Source: Caldisericales bacterium
Lineage (GTDB): Bacteria; Caldisericota; Caldisericia; JAAYUI01
Reading direction: 5' to 3'
Assembly (NCBI GenBank): GCA_022707885.1
Contig: JAKIZT010000001.1
Span: 140,576-204,575, forward strand
Length of the DNA stretch: 64,000 nt
In this document: in pieces, positions 25,828-34,648 of the stretch
Layout: every line of letters begins with the position of its first letter
Position numbering within the stretch: position 1 is the stretch's first letter
The notes under the pieces: model-generated
Databases searched by the model: none
What the model saw: the letters and a program-made list of their open reading frames with translations, nothing else
What the model was told of the DNA's origin: nothing
Program-made: the position numbers and the translations under genes

Positions 25828-26419
25828 TCTTGACCTCCTGGGCTATTTTGTAACCAATGTCTAGGGCTTTTTGGTTGTTTGTTTTGAATTCAGGTCTGAA
25901 ATTCTCATGAACGGCACGCTCAAGAGATTCTCTGCCAACTATCTCTGTGAAACCAACGATCAACCCAAGCGAAATGACATTTATCGCAGTCCCTGTTTTC
26001 AGCTCTTTTATCAGTTCAGACCACATCGGGATTCCAATTACAAATGGTCCGTCACCGGTTGATTTTTCCTCTGGTATCAACACAGAATCAAAAATTATCA
26101 GGCCGTCTTTCTTGACATCGACTCTGTATTTTTCAAGACCTTCTGATGTTAGCGCTAGCAAAACATCTGGATTGACAAGTTTCGGGAAATATATATCGCC
26201 TTCTCTGATGACTGTTTCAGATTTTGTCGAGCCGCCTCTTGCCTCGGCACCATAAACCTGTGACTGGAGAACATTGTGTCCTTCATATACACCAGCCTTG
26301 GCAAGAATGACTGATGCTGTTACAAGCCCGTGTCCGCCAGAGCCAGTGAACCTTATTGATTCGGCTTTTTTCCCTCCAAAAATTTTATGACTTACACTCT
26401 TCCAGGAAAAATCACTCAT
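25820..26419 (-). CDS. korC: 2-oxoacid:ferredoxin oxidoreductase, gamma subunit
   Basis: 199 residues from the ATG at 26419. The FTGSGGHGLVTASVILAKAG start and YGAEARGGSTKSETVI block are the hallmarks of the gamma chain of four-subunit oxidoreductases. Together with korA, korB and korD it forms an enzyme that decarboxylates a 2-oxoacid to its acyl-CoA and reduces ferredoxin. The ATG overlaps the korB stop by 8 bases; a longer open frame upstream lies inside korB and lacks a good start. The adjacency to glnA suggests the substrate is 2-oxoglutarate. Confidence 0.92.
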   Translation of the reverse strand: MSDFSWKSVSHKIFGGKKAESIRFTGSGGHGLVTASVILAKAGVYEGHNVLQSQVYGAEARGGSTKSETVIREGDIYFPKLVNPDVLLALTSEGLEKYRVDVKKDGLIIFDSVLIPEEKSTGDGPFVIGIPMWSELIKELKTGTAINVISLGLIVGFTEIVGRESLERAVHENFRPEFKTNNQKALDIGYKIAQEVKNG

Positions 26420-27239
26420 GGTGGACCGCCTTTCTTGTAGAAAGTATGCAAGCCCTGTAGTGGTCAAGGAATGTTGGTTTCTCAACGTCTTGTATTACAC
26501 CTCTTGCGAATTTCCCAACTCTATCACCCGGTTCCAGCAAATCATATTTTTCTTTTGGCACAAGAATTGAGGCCTGGGTTTTGATCAAATCGATTGGTTT
26601 GCCAAGGCGATTGTTTCTGCCATAGTTGGTTGGGCACTGGGTGAAGATGTCGATTGCCGCAAAACCGTTTTTGGCAAGGGCCAGCTTCATGAGTTTTACC
26701 AGTTCATTAAAATAGAGCGTTCCGGTCCTCGCAACAAATGGTGCACCAGCCCCGACAAGAAGGTCCGTGATGCTGAAAGGTTCCTCCACATGCCCGCATG
26801 GCGAAGTGGTTGTAAAAGAGCCAAGCGGTGTTGTTGGACTGTATTGCCCGCCGGTCATTCCGTAGGTGTAGTTGTTGACGATAAAGAGCGTAAGGTCCAT
26901 GTTGCGCCTTGCGGCATGGATAAGATGGTTTCCACCTATAGATGAGGCATCTCCGTCACCACTCACAATGATCACCTTGAGGTTCGGATTGGCAAGCTTG
27001 GCACCAACAGCAAAGGCCACCGGCCTCCCATGCAATGTGTGCAGTGAATCAAAGATTGTGTATGTGGCAATCCTTGATGAGCACCCTATGCCACCAACAA
27101 TCAGTATCTGTGTTGGGTCCCAGCCAAGCTCATCTATGGCCTGGGCCATTGCATGCATTACTTCGCCATTTCCACAACCAGGACAAAAAACATGTGGCAG
27201 CTTGTCCTGTTTGAAATATTTCAGGATTTGTTCCCTCAT
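26412..27239 (-). CDS. korB: 2-oxoacid:ferredoxin oxidoreductase, beta (TPP) subunit
   Basis: 275 residues. FCPGCGNGEVMHAM and GGIGCSSRIATY are the cofactor-binding ends of beta chains, and SGDGDASSIGGNHLIHAARRNMDLTLFIVNN is the thiamine-pyrophosphate/Mg motif. The subunit binds TPP and performs decarboxylation. The lack of the four extra cysteines of pyruvate oxidoreductases of the POR type and the neighbouring alpha chain favour the KOR/VOR branch. The ATG overlaps korA by 4 bases. Confidence 0.94.
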   Translation of the reverse strand: MREQILKYFKQDKLPHVFCPGCGNGEVMHAMAQAIDELGWDPTQILIVGGIGCSSRIATYTIFDSLHTLHGRPVAFAVGAKLANPNLKVIIVSGDGDASSIGGNHLIHAARRNMDLTLFIVNNYTYGMTGGQYSPTTPLGSFTTTSPCGHVEEPFSITDLLVGAGAPFVARTGTLYFNELVKLMKLALAKNGFAAIDIFTQCPTNYGRNNRLGKPIDLIKTQASILVPKEKYDLLEPGDRVGKFARGVIQDVEKPTFLDHYRACILSTRKAVHHE

Positions 27240-28357
27240 GCCTGCTCAGCCACCTTTCTAAGCTGGTCTGGCGTTATCAGTTCGCCGTCCCATCTGTTGA
27301 CGGAAACAATTTTCTTTGTGTCTCCAAAAAGCCTCTGGATCTCCTTGACCATCTGGCCCATATTCAGCTCCGGGACAACAATAACTTTGGCTTTTTTCAA
27401 TTTTTCCTTGACGAGCTTGTCGTGGAAAGGCCATATTGTAACAAGCCTCAAAAAGCCCCATTTTGGGTTCTTTGAATCATTTAGCACCTGGAGAACGGTC
27501 CTGTGGGAGGCACCATAGGAAACAAAAACGAGTTCTGAGTTTTCGAGGTTGTATTCCTCTGTTTCATAGAATTCATCAATATATTTTTCGACCTTATCCA
27601 CCAATCTTTTGTTGAACCTCTCCGCAACTTCGGCGGATGTGTTCTGGAAACCGGACTCATCATGGTAGAGTGCCGTAACAACTGTCCTGAAACCAGTCCC
27701 AAACTTGGCCTGGTGAGGTACAAGTCTTTCATCTGGCTGGAAAGTTTTGTAATTTCTTGGATCTTTTGGTTCTATGCGTGGTTCAATGTAGAGTTTTTCA
27801 TCAACATCAATCTGGACCCTCTCCCTCATGTGAGCGATGGTTTCATCGGTCAGGAAAATGACTGGCGTTCTGAATCTTTCCGAAAGATTGACTGCTTTGA
27901 CCATGAGGTAATAGGATTCCTTGACCGATGCCGGGCAGAGGGCAATTATTGGATGATCACCATGTGTACCCCATTTTGCCTGCATCACATCGGCCTGGGT
28001 CGGCTTGGTGGGAAGGCCTGTTGACGGGCCACCTCTCATTACATCAACAATTACAAGGGGAACTTCCGCCATTATGGCATACCCAAGACCCTCCTGCATG
28101 AGTGAGAAGCCCGGGCCAGAAGTGGCCGTTATGGCTTTCGCACCAGCAAGCGAAGCACCAATAAGAGACGCAATCGATGCAATCTCGTCTTCCATCTGGA
28201 TAAAAATTCCGTCCCTCGATGGCAGGGCATAAGCCATAAATTCGGCTACTTCAGTTGAAGGAGTTATTGGGTATCCGGCAAAATAATTGACCCCGGCCTT
28301 CAGGGCACCCTGGGCTACAGCATGAGATCCTTGCCAAAGGTATGATTCAATCGCCAT
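27236..28357 (-). CDS. korA: 2-oxoacid:ferredoxin oxidoreductase, alpha subunit
   Basis: 373 residues with the GYPITPSTEVAEFMAYALP pyrimidine-binding motif, the SGPGFSLMQEGLGYAIMAEVPLVIVDVMRGGPSTGLPTKPTQ block and a C-terminal domain ending VVPELNMGQMVKEI, which together match the alpha chain of 2-oxoglutarate synthases. The short ferredoxin-like chain is a separate gene just upstream and the start has GGAGGTG 7 bases ahead, inside the korD end. The gene order D-A-B-C matches known kor operons. Substrate is inferred, not proven: related enzymes use branched-chain 2-oxoacids. Confidence 0.93.
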   Translation of the reverse strand: MAIESYLWQGSHAVAQGALKAGVNYFAGYPITPSTEVAEFMAYALPSRDGIFIQMEDEIASIASLIGASLAGAKAITATSGPGFSLMQEGLGYAIMAEVPLVIVDVMRGGPSTGLPTKPTQADVMQAKWGTHGDHPIIALCPASVKESYYLMVKAVNLSERFRTPVIFLTDETIAHMRERVQIDVDEKLYIEPRIEPKDPRNYKTFQPDERLVPHQAKFGTGFRTVVTALYHDESGFQNTSAEVAERFNKRLVDKVEKYIDEFYETEEYNLENSELVFVSYGASHRTVLQVLNDSKNPKWGFLRLVTIWPFHDKLVKEKLKKAKVIVVPELNMGQMVKEIQRLFGDTKKIVSVNRWDGELITPDQLRKVAEQA

Positions 28358-28547
28358 TTTTGGTCACCTCCAGTGCAAAATCGGGGCAAATATTGTAACA
28401 CTGCAAACACCCGATGCACGGCTCGTCGTTTAGCACAACAACCTGCCCCCTTTCATTCACACCAAAAACCTCCTTTGGGCAAATGAACATGCAAAGCTGG
28501 CACGACTTGCACATTTTCCTGAAAAGCTCAACCTTAAATTTTTTCAT
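28347..28547 (-). CDS. korD: 2[4Fe-4S] ferredoxin-like delta subunit
   Basis: 66 residues with two CxxCxxCxxxCP clusters (CKSCQLCMFICP and CIGCLQCYNICP), a polyferredoxin that accepts electrons from the TPP site and passes them to free ferredoxin. It directly precedes and overlaps korA by 11 bases. Its position and size match the delta chain of 2-oxoglutarate:ferredoxin oxidoreductase. Confidence 0.93.
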   Translation of the reverse strand: MKKFKVELFRKMCKSCQLCMFICPKEVFGVNERGQVVVLNDEPCIGCLQCYNICPDFALEVTKNGD

Positions 28548-28555
28548 TTGACACC

Positions 28556-30592
28556 CTAGATTGCTATCTCGACAAAATCCGAGACCTCTCTATATTTTTG
28601 AAGCAAACCTGAAAGAAAGTTCTTTCTGTTTGCTTTTATCTTCTCGTTTTCGGCATTGACCATGACCGTGTCAAAGTATTTCTCTGCAGAATCAGTCAGG
28701 CTGCAAAGCAGTTTCAATTTTTCTGTAAAATCATTGCTAGATGCAACAGATTTGAACACATTATTGCAGGAAACCTCAAATTCTCTCTCAACATCATCTT
28801 CAAAAAGTGATACGTCATAATTTCCAGTTGGAGCATAATCTCTAAGGATATTGTTGAGCCTTTTTGCAGTTGCAACTATGCCAGCAAATTCCTTTGACTC
28901 ATATATTGCCTGCATTGCATCGGCCCTGCCAGTGACTTCCTTTAGTCTTTCAATTCCAGGAGAGATTGCCGCCCTGACAACATCATAGCGATATCCTTTT
29001 GATCTCAGATAATTTTCCAGTCTTGCCTTTATGAAATCAACAGATTTCTGGACAGCATCATCGCTCTGCTTGAATCCAATCTTGCTGCAAGAAACAAGCA
29101 GGTCAGTCAAATTAATGGAGAGTGATCCTTCTACAAGAACTCTTATTATTCCAATAGCAAAACGCCTCACTCCAAATGGATCTGCTGAACCTTTTGGTAT
29201 ATTGCCGGAAGCAGCAATGTTCACTAGCGAATCGGCCTTATCAACAAGCGAAAGGGCTTGTCCAAGGACAGATGATGGCACAGGGTCGTCTTCACCTGCC
29301 GGCAGATATTGTTCAGATATTGCCAGAGCTACTTCCTCCTCTTCGCCATCAAGCTGGGCATATAACCCACCAATCCTGCCCTGAAGGTCATCATGCTCAT
29401 GGACCATCGAGGATGCAAGATCGGCTTTGGCAAGCGAACATGCCTTTTCCAGCTTGTTTTTATCAACACCAAGCTGGACTGTTTTGGCAAGTGCGACGAG
29501 CCTTTCCGTTTTGTCGTGAAGCGTGCCAAGACCTTTAAGGAAAGCCACGCCAGAAAGTTTGTCTGCAAAATCGGCCAGCTTTTTCTTTCTGTCTTCAGCA
29601 AAAAAGAACCTCGCATCAGAAAGTCTTCCCAACAGAACTTTCAACTCACCTTCAAGGACAGTCTGCGCTATCTGTGCAGGGCCATTGATTACAAATGCAA
29701 AATTGTTTGTTATTTTACCGTCTTTTGTAAACGGGATAAACCTGAGGTCTCCCATGAGAACGGTTTTAATTACCAGTTCCGGTGCCGATTCCAGGTAATC
29801 AAACGGGAATTCTCCCTGCCAGACCAAAGGCCTTTCGACAATGCTGGCAAGTTCATCAAGAAGGTTCTTGTTCTTCAATGCTTCCATCCCCAATGAAGAA
29901 GCAAGTTTTTGTGCTTTTTCAAAAATATGTTCGGAGCGTTCTTCCAGATTGCCCACAACACCCAAAGAGGAGAGTACTTCGGGATATTTTGATGCAGTCG
30001 CTATTTCAACTTTTCTTGAACGTTCCGGCCTTGGAGACATGGTGAAATTTGATGATTTGGTGTTGCCAATGGAAACGTCAATTATAACGTCATCAGACAT
30101 CGCAACGATCCACCGGATTGGCCTGACCCAGGAGATACCGGTTTCATCCCAGCGCATCGAATGCGGGTGCGGGAATGACAGCACCACCTTGGAAAGCGAA
30201 GACGAAACGACCTCTTCAATGGTTTTTCCCGGTACTTCTTTTTTGGCAGTTGCATAAATACCACCACCAATCTCCCCAAAAACCACATCTTTTGGTTCAA
30301 TGCCAACTTTTGCGGCAAACCCCTGAAGAGCTTTTGTCGGATTTCCATCTTTATCAAAGCAGGCGGATTTTGGCGGTCCCTTCTCTTCAACGGTTTTGGA
30401 CGGGCCAGACTCCTGGACACTGTCAAAAAGTAGCGCGAGTCTTCTTGGGGTAGCAAATGTTTTTGGACTGGAGAAGGAAAGCTCGGCTTCCTTCAAAACC
30501 CCACACATTCCCTCCATAAGATAAATAATGGCTGGTTTTACCAGCCTAGAGGGTAATTCTTCGCAACCGATCTCGATTAAAAGGCTACGCAT
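28556..30592 (-). CDS. glyS: Glycyl-tRNA synthetase, beta chain
   Basis: 678 residues from the ATG at 30592. The protein begins MRSLLIEIGCEELPSRLV, a conserved GlyS start, and continues with PRRLALLF, GPPKSACFDKDGNPTKALQGFAAK, the HD-like middle and a C-terminal anticodon-binding domain ending in DVMVNAEN-like segments (DTVMVNAENEKIKANR). It combines with GlyQ in the alpha2beta2 form of the enzyme. The ATG overlaps the glyQ stop by 8 bases (ATGnnTAG). Confidence 0.96.
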   Translation of the reverse strand: MRSLLIEIGCEELPSRLVKPAIIYLMEGMCGVLKEAELSFSSPKTFATPRRLALLFDSVQESGPSKTVEEKGPPKSACFDKDGNPTKALQGFAAKVGIEPKDVVFGEIGGGIYATAKKEVPGKTIEEVVSSSLSKVVLSFPHPHSMRWDETGISWVRPIRWIVAMSDDVIIDVSIGNTKSSNFTMSPRPERSRKVEIATASKYPEVLSSLGVVGNLEERSEHIFEKAQKLASSLGMEALKNKNLLDELASIVERPLVWQGEFPFDYLESAPELVIKTVLMGDLRFIPFTKDGKITNNFAFVINGPAQIAQTVLEGELKVLLGRLSDARFFFAEDRKKKLADFADKLSGVAFLKGLGTLHDKTERLVALAKTVQLGVDKNKLEKACSLAKADLASSMVHEHDDLQGRIGGLYAQLDGEEEEVALAISEQYLPAGEDDPVPSSVLGQALSLVDKADSLVNIAASGNIPKGSADPFGVRRFAIGIIRVLVEGSLSINLTDLLVSCSKIGFKQSDDAVQKSVDFIKARLENYLRSKGYRYDVVRAAISPGIERLKEVTGRADAMQAIYESKEFAGIVATAKRLNNILRDYAPTGNYDVSLFEDDVEREFEVSCNNVFKSVASSNDFTEKLKLLCSLTDSAEKYFDTVMVNAENEKIKANRKNFLSGLLQKYREVSDFVEIAI

Positions 30593-31430
30593 TCCCGACC
30601 TCTTGGTATAACATCGCACATTTTCGGGTCAAGTCTCTAATGCGAGCAATAATAAGCGCTCTTTCCGAAACAGACACGGCCCCTCTTGCATCTAGAAGGT
30701 TAAATAGATGGGAACACTTGAGAGCATATTCATAAGCAGGCATGTATAGTTGGGCTTCGATGCACCTGTTTGATTCCTTTTCGCATATCCCAAACATGGT
30801 CTTCAGCGACTCGACATCGGCCAGTTCAAACCCGTATTTGCAAAGTTCGTATTCGGCTCTCTTTCTGAGATCACCGTATGTGACATTTTCATTCCAGCCA
30901 AGCTCAAAACCGTTGTCTTTACGCTCAGAATACATGGCAAGTCTCTCAATTCCGTAGGTAAGCTCCACAGATGGCGGGTTGAGCTCGCAACCACCGGCCT
31001 GCTGGAAGTATGTGAACTGGGTTACTTCCTGCCCGTCCATCCAGACTTCCCAACCAACACCGGCGGCACCAAGGGTTGGGGACTCCCAATTGTCCTCAAT
31101 GAAGCGCATGTCATGCTTTTCATAATCAATCCCAAGAACTTTCAGGCTCTCAAGGTATATGTCCTGCACATCTGCTGGCGGTGGCTTCAGTATTACCTGG
31201 AACTGGTGGTGGATGTAAAACCTGTAGGGGCTGTCACCATACCTGCCATCGGCAGGTCTTCTGGAAGGCTGGACATAGGCGACTTTCCATGGCCTTGGCC
31301 CAAGAACGCCAAAAAAGCTGTATGGCACCATTGTTCCAGCACCCACTTCCATGTCGAAGGGCTCACCGATGAGGCACCCTTTTTCTTTCCAGTAGCCCTT
31401 GAGAGCCAGGATTATAGCTTCAATCGTCAT
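30585..31430 (-). CDS. glyQ: Glycyl-tRNA synthetase, alpha chain
   Basis: 281 residues with class II motifs of GlyQ: KGCLIGEPFDMEVGAGTMVPYSFF, PWKVAYVQPSRRPADGRYGDSPYR (motif 2) and WEVWMDGQEVTQFTYFQQAGG. It carries the active site for glycine adenylate and charging of tRNA-Gly. There is no T-box leader upstream; the start overlaps the CBS gene by 4 bases. Linkage to kor and glnA is unusual, but each gene is clearly recognisable. Confidence 0.97.
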   Translation of the reverse strand: MTIEAIILALKGYWKEKGCLIGEPFDMEVGAGTMVPYSFFGVLGPRPWKVAYVQPSRRPADGRYGDSPYRFYIHHQFQVILKPPPADVQDIYLESLKVLGIDYEKHDMRFIEDNWESPTLGAAGVGWEVWMDGQEVTQFTYFQQAGGCELNPPSVELTYGIERLAMYSERKDNGFELGWNENVTYGDLRKRAEYELCKYGFELADVESLKTMFGICEKESNRCIEAQLYMPAYEYALKCSHLFNLLDARGAVSVSERALIIARIRDLTRKCAMLYQEVGNA

Positions 31431-31816
31431 TTAAGCATTCCCTTTATTATGTCCTTTCTGGACAGGATTCCAACAAGCTTGCCGTCTGAAATGACCGGCA
31501 ACTGTTTTATTTTTGTGGCCGAGAAAATTGCAACGGCCTGTGATAATTCTGCGTCCGGATGAATGGTGATGGGATTTTTTGTCATGAGCACAGTGACATT
31601 CATGTTTGAAAGATTCATCGGGTCAAATTCTCTCGAGAACATCTCCGACCTGGAAATGATGTCGCCCTCGGTAAGCATCCCAACCACATGCATGTCCTGA
31701 TCTACCACAGGAAGACCATTGATTCTCCTCTTTATGATTGTTTCCAGCATCTGGCCAATACTCGTGGTGTTATAAACGAAAAGCACCTCGTCTTCCATCA
31801 GGTCACGAATCCTCAT
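31427..31816 (-). CDS. CBS-domain pair protein
   Basis: 129 residues from the second of two close ATGs; GGAGG lies 6 bases before it. Two CBS motifs are present (MEDEVLFVYNTTSIGQMLETIIKRRINGLPVVD and MTKNPITIHPDAELSQAVAIFSATKIKQLPVIS), which form a Bateman module that usually binds adenine nucleotides. No other domain is attached, so it may act as a regulatory partner of a neighbouring protein. It overlaps the stop of the O-antigen-ligase-like gene by 14 bases and the start of glyQ by 4. Confidence 0.9.
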   Translation of the reverse strand: MRIRDLMEDEVLFVYNTTSIGQMLETIIKRRINGLPVVDQDMHVVGMLTEGDIISRSEMFSREFDPMNLSNMNVTVLMTKNPITIHPDAELSQAVAIFSATKIKQLPVISDGKLVGILSRKDIIKGMLK

Positions 31817-33164
31817 TCTCATTCCTCCTTTCTTTGTATGCAAAGCTGGTGGCCAAACCTGCCATTACCCAAAAAGATATGTTGAGCGGAGTGATGTCCC
31901 ACAGGTTTTCAAAGAGCAAGTGGACACAAAAAGCCACCATTCCACCAATTATTCCAGCAACAAGATACCTGTCTTTTTCAAGTGCAGCCCTCAGGCCCCT
32001 GAAAGCGTCCCTTATCGATGATACAAGGAGAAACAGAAATGATGCAATCCCAAAAAGGCCATAGTTCGACAATATTAGAAGGTAGTAATTATCTACATAT
32101 AGTCCACCAAAAGCCTGGATTCCATAGGCCACTGCTCCACCAAATCCCCCAGGTCCAATGCCAAAGAACGGGTGCTCCGAGAAGATCTGGAGGGCGGTGT
32201 CCCACCTGAATGTCCTGCCAAGGGAGGCGTCCCTTACAGCAAACTCGTCAGAAAAAATGGTCGAAAAGCGCAACCTCAAATCCGGCAAAAGCAGGATGGC
32301 AGAGGCAAGCAAGATCATAAATATTCCGATCCACCATCTTTTATTGGAAGCAATGGCGAAGACGCACAGACCAATGCCAAGCCCTATCCAGGCGGCCCTG
32401 TTGAGGGTCGCATACAATCCAAAAAAGATTATGGCTGCAAGGGCAAAATATATTATTTTGGGAAGCAATTTCTTGGCTTTGAGGGCCATTCCTATTGACA
32501 TTGGAAGAACAAGCGCCAGGAAGCCCGCAGTTGCATTGGGACTTCCAAGAAAGCTGGTCGCTCTGGTAATATTGACTGCTTCCTTCTTGTCGAGCCAGCC
32601 TTGCGGGGTAAAAGCACCAGACGCCCTTTGCAAGAGCCCGTATCCGGCCACCACCACAGCACAGAGTATCATCAATGAGGCAATGTGAAGAATGATCTTT
32701 CTGTCAAAATTGGCATTGATTATAACAAAAAAGATTATTGATCCTTGCAGCACCGACCTTATGGCAGTCAGGATGTGACCATAAGGAAGACCGGAGAGCA
32801 AACCTGAAATTACGGACACAACAAAAAAAGTCGCCACAGCCCACCAGACAATGCCGGATTTAATCCTGAGTTGACCTTCTTTTGCCAACTTCCATACAAC
32901 AGCAACAACAATCAGGGCATACAAGGCATCATCCCAGTATGAACCGACCCCACCAGCGTATGTTCTGACAAGGCCATCTGCTACCGCAGAGAAAGAGAGT
33001 GCCGCAATACCAATCTCCGGCCTGAAAAAAACCGCCAGTCCAAGGGCCACAAGTGCAACAAAAACAAAAACGATCGGGACATTCCCAAAGATGGCAAGTA
33101 CTGCAAACAGAGTGCCGAGGGCAACCAATAAGATTGGCAGATTTATTTTGTTGCTATTCATCAA
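31803..33164 (-). CDS. O-antigen ligase/polymerase-like membrane protein
   Basis: 453 residues, about ten to twelve hydrophobic segments. The SFLGSPNATAGFLALVLPMSIG and HPFFGIGPGGFGGAVAYG motifs match the WaaL/Wzy O-antigen ligase superfamily, in which the second block is in the large external loop. Such proteins polymerise or attach envelope polysaccharide. The adjacent LCP protein and MurJ suggest attachment of a secondary cell-wall polymer. The gene shares 11 bases with the upstream membrane-protein gene. Confidence 0.8.
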   Translation of the reverse strand: MMNSNKINLPILLVALGTLFAVLAIFGNVPIVFVFVALVALGLAVFFRPEIGIAALSFSAVADGLVRTYAGGVGSYWDDALYALIVVAVVWKLAKEGQLRIKSGIVWWAVATFFVVSVISGLLSGLPYGHILTAIRSVLQGSIIFFVIINANFDRKIILHIASLMILCAVVVAGYGLLQRASGAFTPQGWLDKKEAVNITRATSFLGSPNATAGFLALVLPMSIGMALKAKKLLPKIIYFALAAIIFFGLYATLNRAAWIGLGIGLCVFAIASNKRWWIGIFMILLASAILLLPDLRLRFSTIFSDEFAVRDASLGRTFRWDTALQIFSEHPFFGIGPGGFGGAVAYGIQAFGGLYVDNYYLLILSNYGLFGIASFLFLLVSSIRDAFRGLRAALEKDRYLVAGIIGGMVAFCVHLLFENLWDITPLNISFWVMAGLATSFAYKERRNENEDS

Positions 33165-33747
33165 GAGAGTCCACCCATTTTATGATCCAGCTTGCTTCAA
33201 TCATGTCTTTCAGGGTGCCTTTTGTCATGGTGAGCAAAATTGACAGGCAGAACATGGCAAAGACCAGTAATAAACCCCTAAGCGAGATACCGACAACGAC
33301 AAGACTGAAAATGCCATATACAGAGAAAAACGCAGACCCAAGCCAGCCAACAACCCAGAGCGGTCTCTCGGCAAACACCGAACGGACGGCCAGAAGAATT
33401 GGAATATACCTGGACCTTGAAAGAGAGGAACCTTCCTTATTTGCATTGGAAATATTCTTCAAAAAACCTTCCCACGAGGCTTCGAGTTTTTGACTAAAAA
33501 AGCTCTTACTTCTTGTGATCGGCCTGAGTGAAAGCTCTCTTCCCGTGACCCAAAAAATAAATAATGACCCTGAACCAAGCCTGTCAAAAAACCCGACAAT
33601 GGCATCAAAAACCTTTCTGGTGACCGACTTCTCCCAGAAACTGCCAATTGTGCAAAAACACTTATGGGTTTGGCTTGACTGGATCAGAGCCTGCAAGGAA
33701 ATTTTCTGAAACAAGTTTTTCAATCTCCACCTTATTTGGAATAACAT
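33154..33747 (-). CDS. Hypothetical membrane protein, start uncertain
   Basis: Up to 197 residues. Two long hydrophobic stretches (about 124-142 and 146-164) indicate membrane anchoring; a hydrophobic segment is also near residues 61-68. I recognise no family. The only ATG (33747) lies 86 bases inside the LCP gene and has no Shine-Dalgarno; after the LCP stop the frame has only an ATT (33648), no ATG, GTG or TTG, before the conserved-looking part. Inside the envelope cluster between the LCP gene and the O-antigen-ligase-like gene, a role in the same polymer pathway is possible but unproven. Confidence 0.6.
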   Translation of the reverse strand: MLFQIRWRLKNLFQKISLQALIQSSQTHKCFCTIGSFWEKSVTRKVFDAIVGFFDRLGSGSLFIFWVTGRELSLRPITRSKSFFSQKLEASWEGFLKNISNANKEGSSLSRSRYIPILLAVRSVFAERPLWVVGWLGSAFFSVYGIFSLVVVGISLRGLLLVFAMFCLSILLTMTKGTLKDMIEASWIIKWVDSLDE

Positions 33748-34648
33748 AGCTTATTTTGTTGACATACTGGTCCGTACCCGGGAAGCCCAAAACTTTGATT
33801 CCATCAGGCCCAACATCTTTCATTTTTGTTGCCAGCCTTATCATCATGGACGGGGTAAGATCAGTCTCAATCGCATCAGTGGCGGCCTGCATTACCTGGC
33901 CAAGTTTGAACCAGTTCTTTGGTGAAGAGGCCTCTTTAAGTATCGCCTTCATGAAGTTGGCCTGGCGGGCAACCCTACCCATCGGCTTCCCATTAACGAG
34001 GACAAAATCGGCAAGATCAGACCTGTATCTGACATACTGGAGGGCCATGCTGCCATTAAGGTGCTGGTACCCCTTTTTCAGGTCAATCTTGAACTTGTCA
34101 ATTGGATCGTAATAGAGCATGTCTTTCTCGACATTAAGGTCTATGCCACCGAGCTTGTCTATTATGTCGGAAAATCCCCTGAAATTCGTTTTTACATAAG
34201 CATCAATCTTTATGCCGAGGAGCTCTTCAACCGTATCGATAAGGAAAGGGGTGCCAAATTTGAAATTAAAAGCCGGATTGTTGCAGGCATTTATTTTACA
34301 TACACCAAGCCCTTGGGGATTGACCATCGTGTCTCTTGGGACAGAAAGCATTTTCAGATTGTTTTCTTTTGCGTAGTAAGAGGCAACCATCAAAACATCT
34401 GACCTTGCAGATTCCTTGAGTGAAGGGGCATCAACACCGATTATCAGGATGTTTACTCTCTTGCTAAAATTTAGGCTGGCCACTGGACGTCCAGGGTCTG
34501 AAACAAATTGATTGGAATTGAACTGGCCAAGCAATCCGTAGAAATAGTTGAAAACAAAGAACAGCAGTATAAAAACCACCGCGGATATCCCGAGAAACCA
34601 TGGGAGACAGGGGCTTCTTTTTTTTCTTTTTCTTATTGGACCGTTCAT
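33662..34648 (-). CDS. LCP (LytR-CpsA-Psr) family ligase
   Basis: 328 residues: a short basic cytoplasmic tail (RKRKKRSP), one membrane helix (about 15-35) and an extracellular LCP domain with RVNILIIGVDAPS, RSDVLMVASY, SVPRDTMV and MALQYVRYRSDLADF, the acid/arginine residues that bind pyrophosphate-linked lipids. LCP enzymes transfer wall polymers from undecaprenyl pyrophosphate to peptidoglycan. A run of purines encodes the basic tail. The ATG overlaps the murJ stop by 4 bases. Confidence 0.93.
   Translation of the reverse strand: MNGPIRKRKKRSPCLPWFLGISAVVFILLFFVFNYFYGLLGQFNSNQFVSDPGRPVASLNFSKRVNILIIGVDAPSLKESARSDVLMVASYYAKENNLKMLSVPRDTMVNPQGLGVCKINACNNPAFNFKFGTPFLIDTVEELLGIKIDAYVKTNFRGFSDIIDKLGGIDLNVEKDMLYYDPIDKFKIDLKKGYQHLNGSMALQYVRYRSDLADFVLVNGKPMGRVARQANFMKAILKEASSPKNWFKLGQVMQAATDAIETDLTPSMMIRLATKMKDVGPDGIKVLGFPGTDQYVNKISYVIPNKVEIEKLVSENFLAGSDPVKPNP

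Noticed and set aside
30585..31480. T-box or glycine riboswitch ahead of glyQ
   Set aside because: glyQ overlaps the preceding gene by 4 bases; there is no leader. The same holds for thrS.
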